Of a stretch of 64,000 nucleotides of DNA, positions 46,994-56,409 are shown one piece after another. The stretch's first letter is position 1; every line of letters starts with the position of its first letter. A program made the position numbers and the translations under genes. The notes beneath the pieces are model-generated. The model made no database searches, had not been told where the DNA came from, and saw nothing but the letters and a program-made list of their open reading frames with translations. Source of the DNA: Neisseriaceae bacterium (GTDB lineage: Bacteria > Pseudomonadota > Gammaproteobacteria > Burkholderiales > UBA11063); NCBI GenBank assembly GCA_003963245.1, contig RXJX01000014.1, positions 100,894 through 164,893 of the forward strand, in the 5' to 3' direction.

Positions 46994-48343
46994 TTAATTA
47001 GGTTTAATGCTAGCATTAATTTCTTGAACAAATTTATCATTAATGCTACCATCTAAATAACGCAGCTGAATCCGCGCCATAAGATACTGGTAGCGAGATT
47101 GCTGATAAGTCTGAAAAGTTTGATAATAATTCTTTTGTGAATTCACCAAATCAACGCTATTACGCACCCCAACCTGATAACCAAGTTGATCAGAATCCAG
47201 TTTGGTTTTCGCTGATTTCAGAGCTGTCTGTTGCGCCTTAACTAAACCAACACCATTAAGTACCTGCCAATAGCTATTCCGAATATTCTGATCGGTTTGC
47301 CGTTCAACACTTACTAACTGCTGTTGTGAAGCAACATAATTTGCACGTGCCTGACGCACTTGAGCGTTAACCCCGCCACCAGAATAAATCGGAACGTTTA
47401 ATTGCAAACCTATTCCACCGTTAGAATAACTAGACAACGGGGTTCCCGGCACACTAGTTAATTGCTGTATTTGCGCAGCAGTAGCATTAGTATTATCAAG
47501 ACCACCAGTATCCTGATATTGATAATTTCCATTAACATTCAAAGTTGGTAAATGTCCAGATATTGCGATATGCACGTCTTGATTTGCCATTTCAACTTGT
47601 TTCTGTGATACCTTAACATTTAAATTGCCAGATTCTCCCATCTGCGACCATTTATCAGCGCTTTGTGGATTTGGAGGAACTAATTTAAGATCATCAACAA
47701 TCGGCTGAATTTTTTCAGGATCAAGACCAGTTATATTTTGAAAAATATTTTTCTTATAAATCAAATCATTGGTTGCCTGAATCTCTTGCGCAGCGGAAGA
47801 ATCATAACCAGCTTGCGCATCATTTACATCCGCAATTGTAACCGTTCCAACTTCAAATGATTTTTTAGCCTGATTCATTTGCTTCTCAAGCGCTTCTTTA
47901 GTTTTCGTAATCGAAAGCAGTGTATCTTGTGCATAAAGTACATCCACATAAGCCTGAGCAACGGTCACTAATAATTGTTGTTTGGCGTTTTCAAGTTGTA
48001 AATTACCAATTTGAGCCGCATATTGCCCTTTGGAAAAGCTTGAATACTTGCTCCAATCAAAAACTACCTGACTTAACTGTGCAGAATAAACAGGCTGATG
48101 GTAGTAAGCTTGAAGTCCGCCTTGATTAAAATAATTTTCAGAAAGACTTGCTGAACCGCTAATTTGTGGAAGCAATTTACCCAAAGCAATATTTTTCTGT
48201 TCAATAGTAGCATCGCTGCTTGCTATTTGCTGTAGATATGTTGCATTATAACTCAACGCTTGCTGATAGGCATAAGCCAGATCATAGGCAAACACTTGAG
48301 TTAAACCACCACTAAACAATAGAACACTTAATAGTTTTTTCAT
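46994..48343 (-). CDS. tolC: TolC-family outer-membrane efflux protein
   Basis: 449 aa with a signal peptide (MKKLLSVLLFSGGLTQVFA). Two OEP repeats: DLAYAYQQALSYNATYLQQI near the N-terminus, and GLQLNVPIYSGGGVNAQVRQ (about 306-325) opening the second half. No lipobox, unlike the protein at 25182-26594. Forms the trimeric exit duct. Overlaps the RND gene by 4 bp, so it is its partner. Confidence 0.92.
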   Translation of the reverse strand: MKKLLSVLLFSGGLTQVFAYDLAYAYQQALSYNATYLQQIASSDATIEQKNIALGKLLPQISGSASLSENYFNQGGLQAYYHQPVYSAQLSQVVFDWSKYSSFSKGQYAAQIGNLQLENAKQQLLVTVAQAYVDVLYAQDTLLSITKTKEALEKQMNQAKKSFEVGTVTIADVNDAQAGYDSSAAQEIQATNDLIYKKNIFQNITGLDPEKIQPIVDDLKLVPPNPQSADKWSQMGESGNLNVKVSQKQVEMANQDVHIAISGHLPTLNVNGNYQYQDTGGLDNTNATAAQIQQLTSVPGTPLSSYSNGGIGLQLNVPIYSGGGVNAQVRQARANYVASQQQLVSVERQTDQNIRNSYWQVLNGVGLVKAQQTALKSAKTKLDSDQLGYQVGVRNSVDLVNSQKNYYQTFQTYQQSRYQYLMARIQLRYLDGSINDKFVQEINASIKPN

Positions 48344-51300
48344 ACATTAACTTCCTTATTCTGTGGTTTACTCACCTTAAATGCCCATGCGTATAAAGCT
48401 GGAAGGAATATCAGCGTTAGTAATGTTGCAACAAATAAACCACCCATTACAGCTACCGCCATTGGCCCCCAGAAAGCGCTGCTAATTAAAGGAATCATAC
48501 CCAAAATAGCTGCTGCAGCTGTTAGCATAATTGGTCTAAAACGGCGCACCACCGATAGTTTTACCGCGTCATATGGAGTATCCCCGTTCTTAATATCACC
48601 TTCAATCTGATCAATGAGAATCACCGAATTACGCATAATAATTCCAAGCAATGCAATCACCCCTAGTAATGCCACAAAGCCAAATGGAGCATGCAAAGTA
48701 ATCAACGACAACGTTACACCGATCATCCCAAGTGGTGCTGTTGCCAGAACCAATAGTGAGCGCTTAAAGCTATTTAACTGCAACATTAACAAAGTGAGAA
48801 CAATTAAGAACATTACCGGATATAATGCAGCAATTGGCGCACTTGCTTTTTGTGATGACTCAACCCCACCACCCATTTCAATATGATAGCCCAAAGGAAG
48901 GGTTTTTTCCAACTCTTTTAGCTTAGGATAGATTTTGCTCGCAATATCATTACCTTGCACGCCACTAACAACGTCGGAACGTACCGTAATTGAAGGCACT
49001 CGACTTCTGCGATATTTTAGGCTTGGCTCAGTAATAAATACCGCTTTAGCTATCTGACCAACTGGAACAAAAGCATTGCTCGCAGTCTGAATCATTAAAT
49101 TACTTAGATCGCTCGGTTGAGTTCTTTCAGATTTGTTCAACTCTGCAACAACCGGAATATACTCGTCCCTATCTAAATAATAAGTCATCGTCGAACCCGA
49201 AAGCAAAGTATTCAACTGTTGCTCCAAGTCGCTTGATGAAAGACCTATTTCCTGAGCCTTATTTTGATTAACTTCAAGTCGTATTGACTTTAAGTCATCG
49301 CCCCAGTTATTCGTGACATTTTTAGTATATGGATTCTGTCTTAAGATACTTTCAACTTGTTCAGAAATACCCAATAATGTCTTATTATCAGTACCAGATA
49401 TTCTGAATTGAATAGGATACCCAACTGGAGGACCCAACTCCATTAATTTAACCCGATAACTAACATCAGGATACTTGGTAGCTAAAATCTGATCCAAGTG
49501 TTTTGCAACTATTTCACGATCTTTACCACCCTTAGTCATAATCAAGAGTTGGGCAAAATTAGTATTTTCTTGCTGCACATCTAAAGTTAAGACAAAACGC
49601 GGCGCCCCAACCCCGATAAAGGTAGTAACTGCCTCAACACCACTTTCTTTTAACGCTAACTTTTCAAAACTACTTGCCTGTGATTCTGTGTTATAAATTG
49701 ATGATGAATATGGCAGCCACATGTCAACCAAAAGTTCAGGACGATCAGAAGCAGGGAAGAACTGTTGTGCCACAAATAAACGGAACATTACTAACGATAG
49801 TACAAATATACCAACAGTTCCCAATACTACGCTTCTTTTAAATTTAAGAACAACATCCAGAAAATCTTTAAATTTATTATACAATTTGGTGTCAAACATA
49901 TCTTTACCAGCATGAGCTGCTGCCATTTTTCGATATTTTTCAACAGGTAAAAGATGAAACCCTAAATATGGCGTAAATATCACAGCAACAAACCATGAGA
50001 CAATCAATGAAATTGCTACAACAGAGAATAATGAGAAAACGTACTCTCCAGTAGTTGAACTATTTAATCCAACTGGTAAAAACCCTGCAACGGTGATCAA
50101 TGTACCGGACAGCATTGGAAAAGCTGTTGAAGTATAAGCATAAGTGGCAGCCTCAAATTTATCCATCCCCTCTTCTAATTTTTGCACCATCATCTCTACT
50201 GCAATGATTGCATCATCAACCAAAAGACCCAGCGCAATGATTAACGCTCCAAGCGAGATACGTTGCAAATCAATTTTCAACATCATCATTATTATAAAGG
50301 TAACAGATAGTACCAACGGAATAGTAATGGCAACGACAATCCCAGTTCTAAAGCCCAGACTAACAAAGCTAACTGCCAAAACGATTAAGACCGCCTCTAT
50401 CAAACTCTCAACAAACTCTTCGATTGCTTTGTTAACCACATGCGGCTGATCAGAAACTACATATTCATTTATTCCAACAGGTATTTTATCTTTAATACTC
50501 TTATATTTATCCGCAATCTGTTGACCAGAAGAAATAACATCGGCATTATCTTTCAATACCACACCCAAAAGAATCACTGGCTGTCCATTATAATGAACTT
50601 TGGTAGTTGGAGGATCGACAAATTGTCGTTTAATATCTGCAATATCACCAAGTCTGAATATTTTACCATTAGCTGCAATCGGTAAACTTCTAACCTCTTC
50701 TAGGTTTTCAAAATTACCAGTCACCCGCACCTGAATTTCATCACCATTAGTATTAAAACTTCCTGCCGAATTAACTGCATTCTGATTCTGAATAGCACTT
50801 AGCACCTGATTTAAGCTAACACCTAGTGTGGCTAATTTACTGCTGTTGATATTGACAGTAATTTGTTCAGGCTGAGTTCCAATCAGATCAATCTTTTTTA
50901 CACCATCAACAGAAAGCAGCTCACGCTTAACCCCCTCAATAACTCGGCGCAACTCTTCATAATTATAGCCATTTGCCTGAAAAGCAAAAATATTACTATA
51001 TGTATCACCAAATTCATCATTAAATGCAGGACCGATTACTCCTGGTGGCAAAGTTGACTTGATATCGCTAATTTTTTTGCGAACCTGATACCAGGAATCA
51101 GTCACATCACGCCCGCGAATAGTATCTCCAAGTTCGACGGTAATAATCGCTGAACCAGGTCGAATCTGTGAAGAGGTATTATCCAAAGTTGAAAGCTCAA
51201 GTAATTTTTTCTCTATTTTATCAACAACCTGATCTTCCATTTGTTGTTCGGTAGCACCTGGCCACTGAACCGTAATAACCATTGACTTGATCGTAAAATT

Positions 51301-51429
51301 AGGATCTTCACGTTGATTTAAATGAGTATAACTATAAAAGCCTGCAACAAATAATAAGATTAGAAAATATTTAATTAGCGGCTGATTCTTTAGTGCCCAT
51401 GCGGAAAGATTTATATCTTTGAGTGCCAT
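48340..51429 (-). CDS. RND-family efflux permease
   Basis: 1029 aa, 12 membrane segments in the RND 1+6, 1+6 layout. The proton-relay Asp pair is in IIALGLLVDDAIIAVEMMVQ (about 398-417). NQREDPNFTIKSMVITVQWP is the N-terminal signature of a group close to VexF and AcrB relatives rather than classic AcrB. It overlaps tolC by 4 bp. There is no membrane-fusion protein gene in the operon; the upstream gap only holds a promoter and the divergent slt. The periplasmic adaptor must be encoded elsewhere. Confidence 0.92.
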   Translation of the reverse strand: MALKDINLSAWALKNQPLIKYFLILLFVAGFYSYTHLNQREDPNFTIKSMVITVQWPGATEQQMEDQVVDKIEKKLLELSTLDNTSSQIRPGSAIITVELGDTIRGRDVTDSWYQVRKKISDIKSTLPPGVIGPAFNDEFGDTYSNIFAFQANGYNYEELRRVIEGVKRELLSVDGVKKIDLIGTQPEQITVNINSSKLATLGVSLNQVLSAIQNQNAVNSAGSFNTNGDEIQVRVTGNFENLEEVRSLPIAANGKIFRLGDIADIKRQFVDPPTTKVHYNGQPVILLGVVLKDNADVISSGQQIADKYKSIKDKIPVGINEYVVSDQPHVVNKAIEEFVESLIEAVLIVLAVSFVSLGFRTGIVVAITIPLVLSVTFIIMMMLKIDLQRISLGALIIALGLLVDDAIIAVEMMVQKLEEGMDKFEAATYAYTSTAFPMLSGTLITVAGFLPVGLNSSTTGEYVFSLFSVVAISLIVSWFVAVIFTPYLGFHLLPVEKYRKMAAAHAGKDMFDTKLYNKFKDFLDVVLKFKRSVVLGTVGIFVLSLVMFRLFVAQQFFPASDRPELLVDMWLPYSSSIYNTESQASSFEKLALKESGVEAVTTFIGVGAPRFVLTLDVQQENTNFAQLLIMTKGGKDREIVAKHLDQILATKYPDVSYRVKLMELGPPVGYPIQFRISGTDNKTLLGISEQVESILRQNPYTKNVTNNWGDDLKSIRLEVNQNKAQEIGLSSSDLEQQLNTLLSGSTMTYYLDRDEYIPVVAELNKSERTQPSDLSNLMIQTASNAFVPVGQIAKAVFITEPSLKYRRSRVPSITVRSDVVSGVQGNDIASKIYPKLKELEKTLPLGYHIEMGGGVESSQKASAPIAALYPVMFLIVLTLLMLQLNSFKRSLLVLATAPLGMIGVTLSLITLHAPFGFVALLGVIALLGIIMRNSVILIDQIEGDIKNGDTPYDAVKLSVVRRFRPIMLTAAAAILGMIPLISSAFWGPMAVAVMGGLFVATLLTLIFLPALYAWAFKVSKPQNKEVNV

Positions 51430-51470
51430 ATATGGTATTACCTCGGTAACTTGACATGAATAAAGCGTAT

Positions 51471-51479
51471 ATTATAACA
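51471..51479 (-). promoter_or_regulatory. Extended -10 promoter for the RND-tolC operon
   Basis: Minus-strand TGTTATAAT (TATAAT at 51471-51476), about 42 bp before the ATG at 51429. Same extended -10 as before the methyltransferase and WecA-like genes. Confidence 0.6.
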
Positions 51480-51699
51480 GATAACACCTCCACATTAATA
51501 TCTAAGTTTTATATGCAAAGCTACATGGTAACGCTTAATGATTTGTTTTGAGAAATTTGAAAACCATCATCTAAAATAGCTCAATTAAAGATAAAATATC
51601 TTATTTAAACAATAAGAATAGCCAGTTCTGTTTAAATACGGTATAATTAGGTATAGCTTTCTGCTATGGATACTGTACGCAATAAATCACGAGGAATAG

Positions 51700-53598
51700 A
51701 TGAAAAAAACGATAGCATTGGGATGGTTAATCACATACTTGCCTCTGGCAAATGCAACTAACACAATTGCGTGGTCAAGCGCCAATCAAGCTTACAATCA
51801 AGGTAATTTGACAACCCTAGCCCAGCTTAGCCAAACATACCCCAATGATCAAGTTATAACTTATTTAAATGCAGCAGCTAATCTAAGCAGAGCCAACCCT
51901 ACCGCAGCGTTGGAATTTATTCAAAATAATCCAGAAAATTTTTTTCGGACAGATCTTGATCATCAGTTACTTAACTATTATTTTAATAATGAAGCTTGGG
52001 ATAGCTACCTCGCTGTCTACAACCAAATGGAATCAAGTCAAGTTAATACAAATGAAACTTGCGGTTATGATATTGCGAACTTTGCACTAGGCAAGCAACA
52101 AACCAGCCTAAGTGACTTTAATTACTTAATCGCAAATAAAATGCCCTTGTGGTGCATTTCGTTGATTGCCTCTAAACTAAATAATGGAAGTTTGGATAAA
52201 AAGCTTTTTGTCCCATTTTTGTATAGTTTAATAAACAATGATCAAACCTTTCAATTTAACCAATTGGCGGGCAATCTAAATTACAGCAAAGTTAATTTTT
52301 CATCAACAACACCAGCAAATAAACTCTCAAATAAATATCAGATCGTTTATCGTATTGTAAATTTAGCAGTAAAAGACCCACAGCAAGCCTATAATGAAAC
52401 GGCACAAGCAAATGTTGACCAATTTACCAAAGAATATCTCTACAATCAAGTTGCTGCGAACTTAGCGATAAAACAATATTTTCAAGATTCACTAACTGCG
52501 ATTGAAAATGGTAATGATGATTTTCTTTCAGATGATGAATATGAGTGGCGAGTACGCAGCTATTTAGCGGTGGGTAATTGGAACAAAGTATATTCAACGA
52601 TAAATATGATGCCTGTAAAACTGCAAAACAAAAACTCATGGTTGTATTGGAAAGCATATGCTTCTGGAAAACTAGGACAAAAAACAACAGCACAGGAAGC
52701 ATTACAAAAAATCCCAGCTAACTATAGTTATTATTCACTACTTGCACAATCTGAGCTACGCGCACCACTAAACCCACAACGTTCAATTACGCTAAGCACG
52801 AACAACGACTCAGAAAAGAATAAAGAGATTCAACTTTCCTTTGACCTATATCAAATTGGTAAACAAATTAATAGCACCACTTTTGTACGCATGGCAACTC
52901 AAAACTTAAAATACATTATTGCATCTAGCAGCGACAGTGAAATTGCGCTAATCAGTAAAAAAGCGATGGACTTAGGCTGGATGGAGATGAGTATCAATGC
53001 CGCAAACAATCTTGCACAACCTGATGCTAGCCTGAGCTTTCCATTGATGTTTAGCCAATTATATAAAAAATATAGTCAATCAAATGGAATAGACATGAGT
53101 TTCTCAATGGCAATCACGCGTCAGGAAAGCCGCTTTAATCGCAATGCACTTGCTATTGATGGAGGGGTTGGACTAATGCAGATTATGCCAGCAACTGCAT
53201 CATACATTGCGAAAAAAATGGGATCAGAGAACTGTTACAAAAATTATGAATGTAATATCAAATTTGGCTCTTGGTATTTGGGACATCTTAACAACAAATT
53301 TGGCAATAATTTAATCTACGCCAGCGCAGGTTACAATGCAGGTCCAGGGCGTGCACATCGTTGGCAACAAACTTTTCAAAATATGGATAACCGTATACAA
53401 ATTGAATTAATTCCGTTTAAAATCACTCGTGACTATGTCCAGAAAGTGTTAACGAATAAAGTTGTGTATGATGCCAGATTAAATAATAGCTCGAAAGTAG
53501 ACTTATTGAACTATTTGAACCAAATTAACAGACAAGATAGTACATTTATTGTAGATGATGACAATAACTTAGGCGATTCAAGTGGTCAAGCCCAATAA
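51700..53598 (+). CDS. slt: Soluble lytic transglycosylase
   Basis: 632 aa with a signal peptide (MKKTIALGWLITYLPLANA). Long superhelical alpha repeats are followed by the SLT domain: MAITRQESRFNRNALAID (catalytic Glu, about 476), GGVGLMQIMPATASYI (about 486-501) and GYNAGPGRAHRWQ (about 547-559). Cleaves peptidoglycan to anhydro-muropeptides. The terminal 17 bp overlap the start of cca. A -10-like TATAAT lies at 51642-51647. Confidence 0.92.
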   Translation: MKKTIALGWLITYLPLANATNTIAWSSANQAYNQGNLTTLAQLSQTYPNDQVITYLNAAANLSRANPTAALEFIQNNPENFFRTDLDHQLLNYYFNNEAWDSYLAVYNQMESSQVNTNETCGYDIANFALGKQQTSLSDFNYLIANKMPLWCISLIASKLNNGSLDKKLFVPFLYSLINNDQTFQFNQLAGNLNYSKVNFSSTTPANKLSNKYQIVYRIVNLAVKDPQQAYNETAQANVDQFTKEYLYNQVAANLAIKQYFQDSLTAIENGNDDFLSDDEYEWRVRSYLAVGNWNKVYSTINMMPVKLQNKNSWLYWKAYASGKLGQKTTAQEALQKIPANYSYYSLLAQSELRAPLNPQRSITLSTNNDSEKNKEIQLSFDLYQIGKQINSTTFVRMATQNLKYIIASSSDSEIALISKKAMDLGWMEMSINAANNLAQPDASLSFPLMFSQLYKKYSQSNGIDMSFSMAITRQESRFNRNALAIDGGVGLMQIMPATASYIAKKMGSENCYKNYECNIKFGSWYLGHLNNKFGNNLIYASAGYNAGPGRAHRWQQTFQNMDNRIQIELIPFKITRDYVQKVLTNKVVYDARLNNSSKVDLLNYLNQINRQDSTFIVDDDNNLGDSSGQAQ

Positions 53599-54718
53599 GC
53601 AGCTAACAGTGTATCGTGTAGGTGGCTATGTTCGAGATAAATTACTGGGAATAAAACCACACGATTGCGACTATGTTGTAACTGGAGGCTCAGCAGATGA
53701 AATGCTGAAACTTGGCTATACTCAGGTTGGTAAAAGCTTTCCTGTCTTCCTTCACCCACAAAGCAAAGAAGAATATGCTTTGGCAAGAACTGAAAAAAAA
53801 ATTGGATCTGGACATACTGGATTTACGACTAATAGCAGTAAAGAGGTAACACTGGAACAGGACTTATCAAGACGTGATATTACAATAAATGCAATTGCTG
53901 AAAATGCAGAAGGCAAAATAATTGACCCATTTAACGGGGTACAAGACCTGCGCGAGCGTATTATTCGTCACGTATCACCTGCATTTAGCGACGATCCACT
54001 ACGCATTCTGAGAGTAGCTCGTTTTGCTGCACGCTTTGACTTTAATGTTGCGAGTGAAACCATGGAGCTATTGACAAACATGGGAATCAACCAAGATGGA
54101 TTAACTCTAAGTCGTGAACGAATATTAAGTGAGCTAGACAAAGCACTAAGCTATAATTATACCTCGCGCTTCTTTAATATCTTAATCGACACTCAAAATC
54201 TGAGCGTGTTCTTTCCTAATCTGGCTAAAGCTATAAAAGACCACAGTCAACAAAAACAGCTACTTTCCACTTTAGAACAACTTCAAAACTCGATAAGCAA
54301 ATATTTAGCCTTGGCATATACTCTGACAGTCAACAACTTACAACAGGAAATTAACGAGTTTGCTATTGATAAAAAAATGTTAAACCTAATGAAATGCGCA
54401 ACTCTTATTTTTGATTTTTTAAATTTACTACATTACAAATTAAATGACGAAGAATTCCTTGATTTACTAAAAAAATGCAATGCCTTGCGAGACACTGAAC
54501 AGTTTTCGCTTTTACTTCAATCAATTTCTGAATTGCCTTCTTTTCAGAATAAAAAAGCTCACTCAACACTCAATTTTTTAAAAGTTTTATCGTTAAATCT
54601 AACTCAACTAAACTTTTCTGATCTTGCGAACCATGAAACAAAGCAAAATATTGCATATAAAGTTCATGCTCGCCAATTATTAACAATTAACCAACTTAGG
54701 ACAAATTATGGCATCTAA
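53582..54718 (+). CDS. cca: tRNA CCA-adding nucleotidyltransferase
   Basis: 378 aa, beginning with GTG; the overlap with slt leaves no ATG before VGGYVRDKLL. Head domain VYRVGGYVRDKLLGIKPHDC then DYVVTGG. The catalytic Asp-x-Asp is in HDCDYVV. RRDITINAIAENAEGKIIDPFNG (about 100-122) and DPLRILRVARFAARFDFNV (about 138-156) are the nucleotide-selecting and neck helices. The C-terminal part is divergent and no HD phosphohydrolase motif (HxxxHxxD) is visible, unlike E. coli Cca. This organism's tRNA genes encode CCA, so the enzyme is for repair. Overlaps the next gene by 11 bp. Confidence 0.9.
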   Translation: MVKPNKQLTVYRVGGYVRDKLLGIKPHDCDYVVTGGSADEMLKLGYTQVGKSFPVFLHPQSKEEYALARTEKKIGSGHTGFTTNSSKEVTLEQDLSRRDITINAIAENAEGKIIDPFNGVQDLRERIIRHVSPAFSDDPLRILRVARFAARFDFNVASETMELLTNMGINQDGLTLSRERILSELDKALSYNYTSRFFNILIDTQNLSVFFPNLAKAIKDHSQQKQLLSTLEQLQNSISKYLALAYTLTVNNLQQEINEFAIDKKMLNLMKCATLIFDFLNLLHYKLNDEEFLDLLKKCNALRDTEQFSLLLQSISELPSFQNKKAHSTLNFLKVLSLNLTQLNFSDLANHETKQNIAYKVHARQLLTINQLRTNYGI

Positions 54719-55355
54719 TACCTATATTGAACACATAAGCTTATTACTCGATATATTATTGATCGTTGGAGTTATAGCCTGCTCAATCAGCGGATGTTTA
54801 AGGGCGATTGATTCCAAAATGGATATCACCGGAGCACTACTACTTGCTTTTGTAATTTCAAATGCTGGAGGAACTTTTCGGGATTTAATTTTAGGAACTA
54901 CTGTTTTTTGGATTAATAATCATCTTTACGTCTGGCTAAGCCTTGGAGTTGGAGCAATTACTTATATAATATTTTACTTGAACCCAAAGCTCTTAGCTAA
55001 CCGCAGGCTAACGCAGCTAGTACTTTTATCCGATGCCATTGGATTAGCCGTATTTTGTTTAGCTGGTGTTGAAAAATCATTTATCATGGGACAAAATTTT
55101 TATATTGCAATTATTCTCGGTATCTGGACAGCAGTCGGGGGAGGCGTAATTGCCGATGTAATCGCAAATCGTGTACCATTGGTATTCTCCAGTGAGTTAT
55201 ATATCACGGTATGTTTTTTGGGTGCGATTTTGTATATTGTCCTATCTGGTTTTATGCTCCAAGAGCTGGCTGGTTTTATCGCAGTAATTTTTATGGTTAC
55301 ACTTAGAATGATGAGTGTTAAATATCATTGGAAACTACCTATTATCAATGCTTAA
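54708..55355 (+). CDS. UPF0126 (TRIC-like) membrane protein
   Basis: 215 aa with about seven membrane segments. Two repeats carry the family glycine motifs: GCLRAIDSKMDITGALLLAF with NAGGTFRDLILG (about 52-63), and TAVGGGVIADVIANRVP (about 138-154). The gene starts within the end of cca. Members are trimeric TRIC-type channels; YicG/YadS relatives have been linked to amino-acid or cation transport. Specificity not read. Confidence 0.85.
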   Translation: MASNTYIEHISLLLDILLIVGVIACSISGCLRAIDSKMDITGALLLAFVISNAGGTFRDLILGTTVFWINNHLYVWLSLGVGAITYIIFYLNPKLLANRRLTQLVLLSDAIGLAVFCLAGVEKSFIMGQNFYIAIILGIWTAVGGGVIADVIANRVPLVFSSELYITVCFLGAILYIVLSGFMLQELAGFIAVIFMVTLRMMSVKYHWKLPIINA

Positions 55356-55452
55356 GACAAATTCTCCCTATACATGTCGGATTTTGACGCATATTTTTAT
55401 TAAATCAAATCAATAGTTTACTCAATTTGGCATTTTTTTTGCAAAATTGGGT

Positions 55453-55481
55453 TTGACAGCATTAGCAGGCTTTGGTATAAC
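55453..55481 (+). promoter_or_regulatory. Strong sigma70 promoter for hupB
   Basis: TTGACA (55453-55458), 17-bp spacer, TATAAC (55476-55481). The transcript starts about 40 bp before the ATG at 55528, which rules out an upstream in-frame start at 55447. Confidence 0.85.
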
Positions 55482-55527
55482 TACGTCTGTATATATACTA
55501 ATTTTAATCTATTTATTGGAGCTTTTT

Positions 55528-55806
55528 ATGAATAAGGCAGAATTAATTGAAGCTATCGCTACTAGTGCAGATATCTCTAAAGTTAAAGCTGGTGAAGCAG
55601 TTGATGCATTTGTAGCGAGCGTTACTGCTGCATTAAAAAAAGGTGAAACTGTAACTTTGGTTGGTTTTGGATCTTTCTCCACTGCCGAAAGAGCAGCGCG
55701 TGTTGGTCGCAACCCTAAAACCGGTAAAGAGATTAAAATCTCTGCTACAGTAACGCCTAAATTTAAGCCGGGCAAATCTTTGAAAGAAGCTGTAGCTAAA
55801 AAATAA
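55528..55806 (+). CDS. hupB: DNA-binding protein HU
   Basis: 92 aa from ATG 55528 with TTGGAG upstream. A 119-aa reading from 55447 is ruled out by the promoter at 55453-55481. [20 protein letters not shown] begins it, and [20 protein letters not shown] (about 46-65) is the DNA-binding arm. Nucleoid-bending dimer. A classic terminator follows. Confidence 0.95.
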   Translation: MNKAELIEAIATSADISKVKAGEAVDAFVASVTAALKKGETVTLVGFGSFSTAERAARVGRNPKTGKEIKISATVTPKFKPGKSLKEAVAKK

Positions 55807-55817
55807 TAGTAATCTAT

Positions 55818-55850
55818 AAAAAAGATGCTGTTAATCACAGCATCTTTTTT
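55818..55850 (+). terminator. Rho-independent terminator after hupB
   Basis: AAAGATGCTGT (55821-55831) pairs with ACAGCATCTTT (55837-55847) around a 5-nt loop, followed by T run. Confidence 0.95.
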
Positions 55851-55890
55851 CATTTCTATATTCCAAATATCCTGTATTATCTGATTAAGT

Positions 55891-56409
55891 ATGCTTAAAA
55901 TTAAAAATCTTCTAGTCCTGCCAATAATAGCTTTAACCACTGCCTGTTCTACTATGGATTCCAGCTCTGCCTACAGCCGTAGCCACAAAAGCGCGAATAA
56001 AAAGTCTAGCGTACCCAAAGTACCACCCAAAGTAGTTCCTGGAGGCACTGGGGATAACTGGCGTTATTTAGGTAACAGCGAAGATGGATTAATTACCAGC
56101 GAAATTAATGAATCAAGCATTAGTAATGGCAGCGTAAATAAATTCCAAGATCGTAAAACGATTGTTGATCAGACTAAATTTGATTATCAGAACCTAACGC
56201 CAAAATATAAATACAATCTATCTTGGTGGCGGATTGACTGTGCACAAAAACAATATATCATTGACTCCAGCAGTATCTATGATGTTTATGGCAACTTAAT
56301 TAAAAACTACTATTTTAGTAGCGATTGGAGCAGCATTAATAGCGGTTCTATTGTCGATAAGCAGTATAACTATATTTGTAAGGGTGATGGGCGCAATATA
56401 GGCTATTAG
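55891..56409 (+). CDS. Small lipoprotein, surface-adhesin E-like
   Basis: 172 aa with lipobox LTTAC (Cys about residue 19). Ser/Lys/Pro-rich linker (KSSVPKVPPKVVPGG), then a beta domain: GDNWRYLGNSEDGLITSEIN (about 52-71), LSWWRIDCAQKQYII (about 110-124), and a final Cys in NYICKGDG. The pattern (W-x-YxG, WWxIDC, YIC) resembles the surface-adhesin E/CNP1-like family of beta-proteobacterial lipoproteins. This link is from memory, moderate. Convergent with lnt, overlapping 4 bp. Confidence 0.7.
   Translation: MLKIKNLLVLPIIALTTACSTMDSSSAYSRSHKSANKKSSVPKVPPKVVPGGTGDNWRYLGNSEDGLITSEINESSISNGSVNKFQDRKTIVDQTKFDYQNLTPKYKYNLSWWRIDCAQKQYIIDSSSIYDVYGNLIKNYYFSSDWSSINSGSIVDKQYNYICKGDGRNIGY

Noticed and set aside
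55447..55527. Upstream in-frame start that would give HU a 27-residue hydrophobic extension
   Set aside because: A promoter (TTGACA at 55453, TATAAC at 55476) lies inside it, and the ATG at 55528 has a ribosome-binding site; the standard HU N-terminus begins there.
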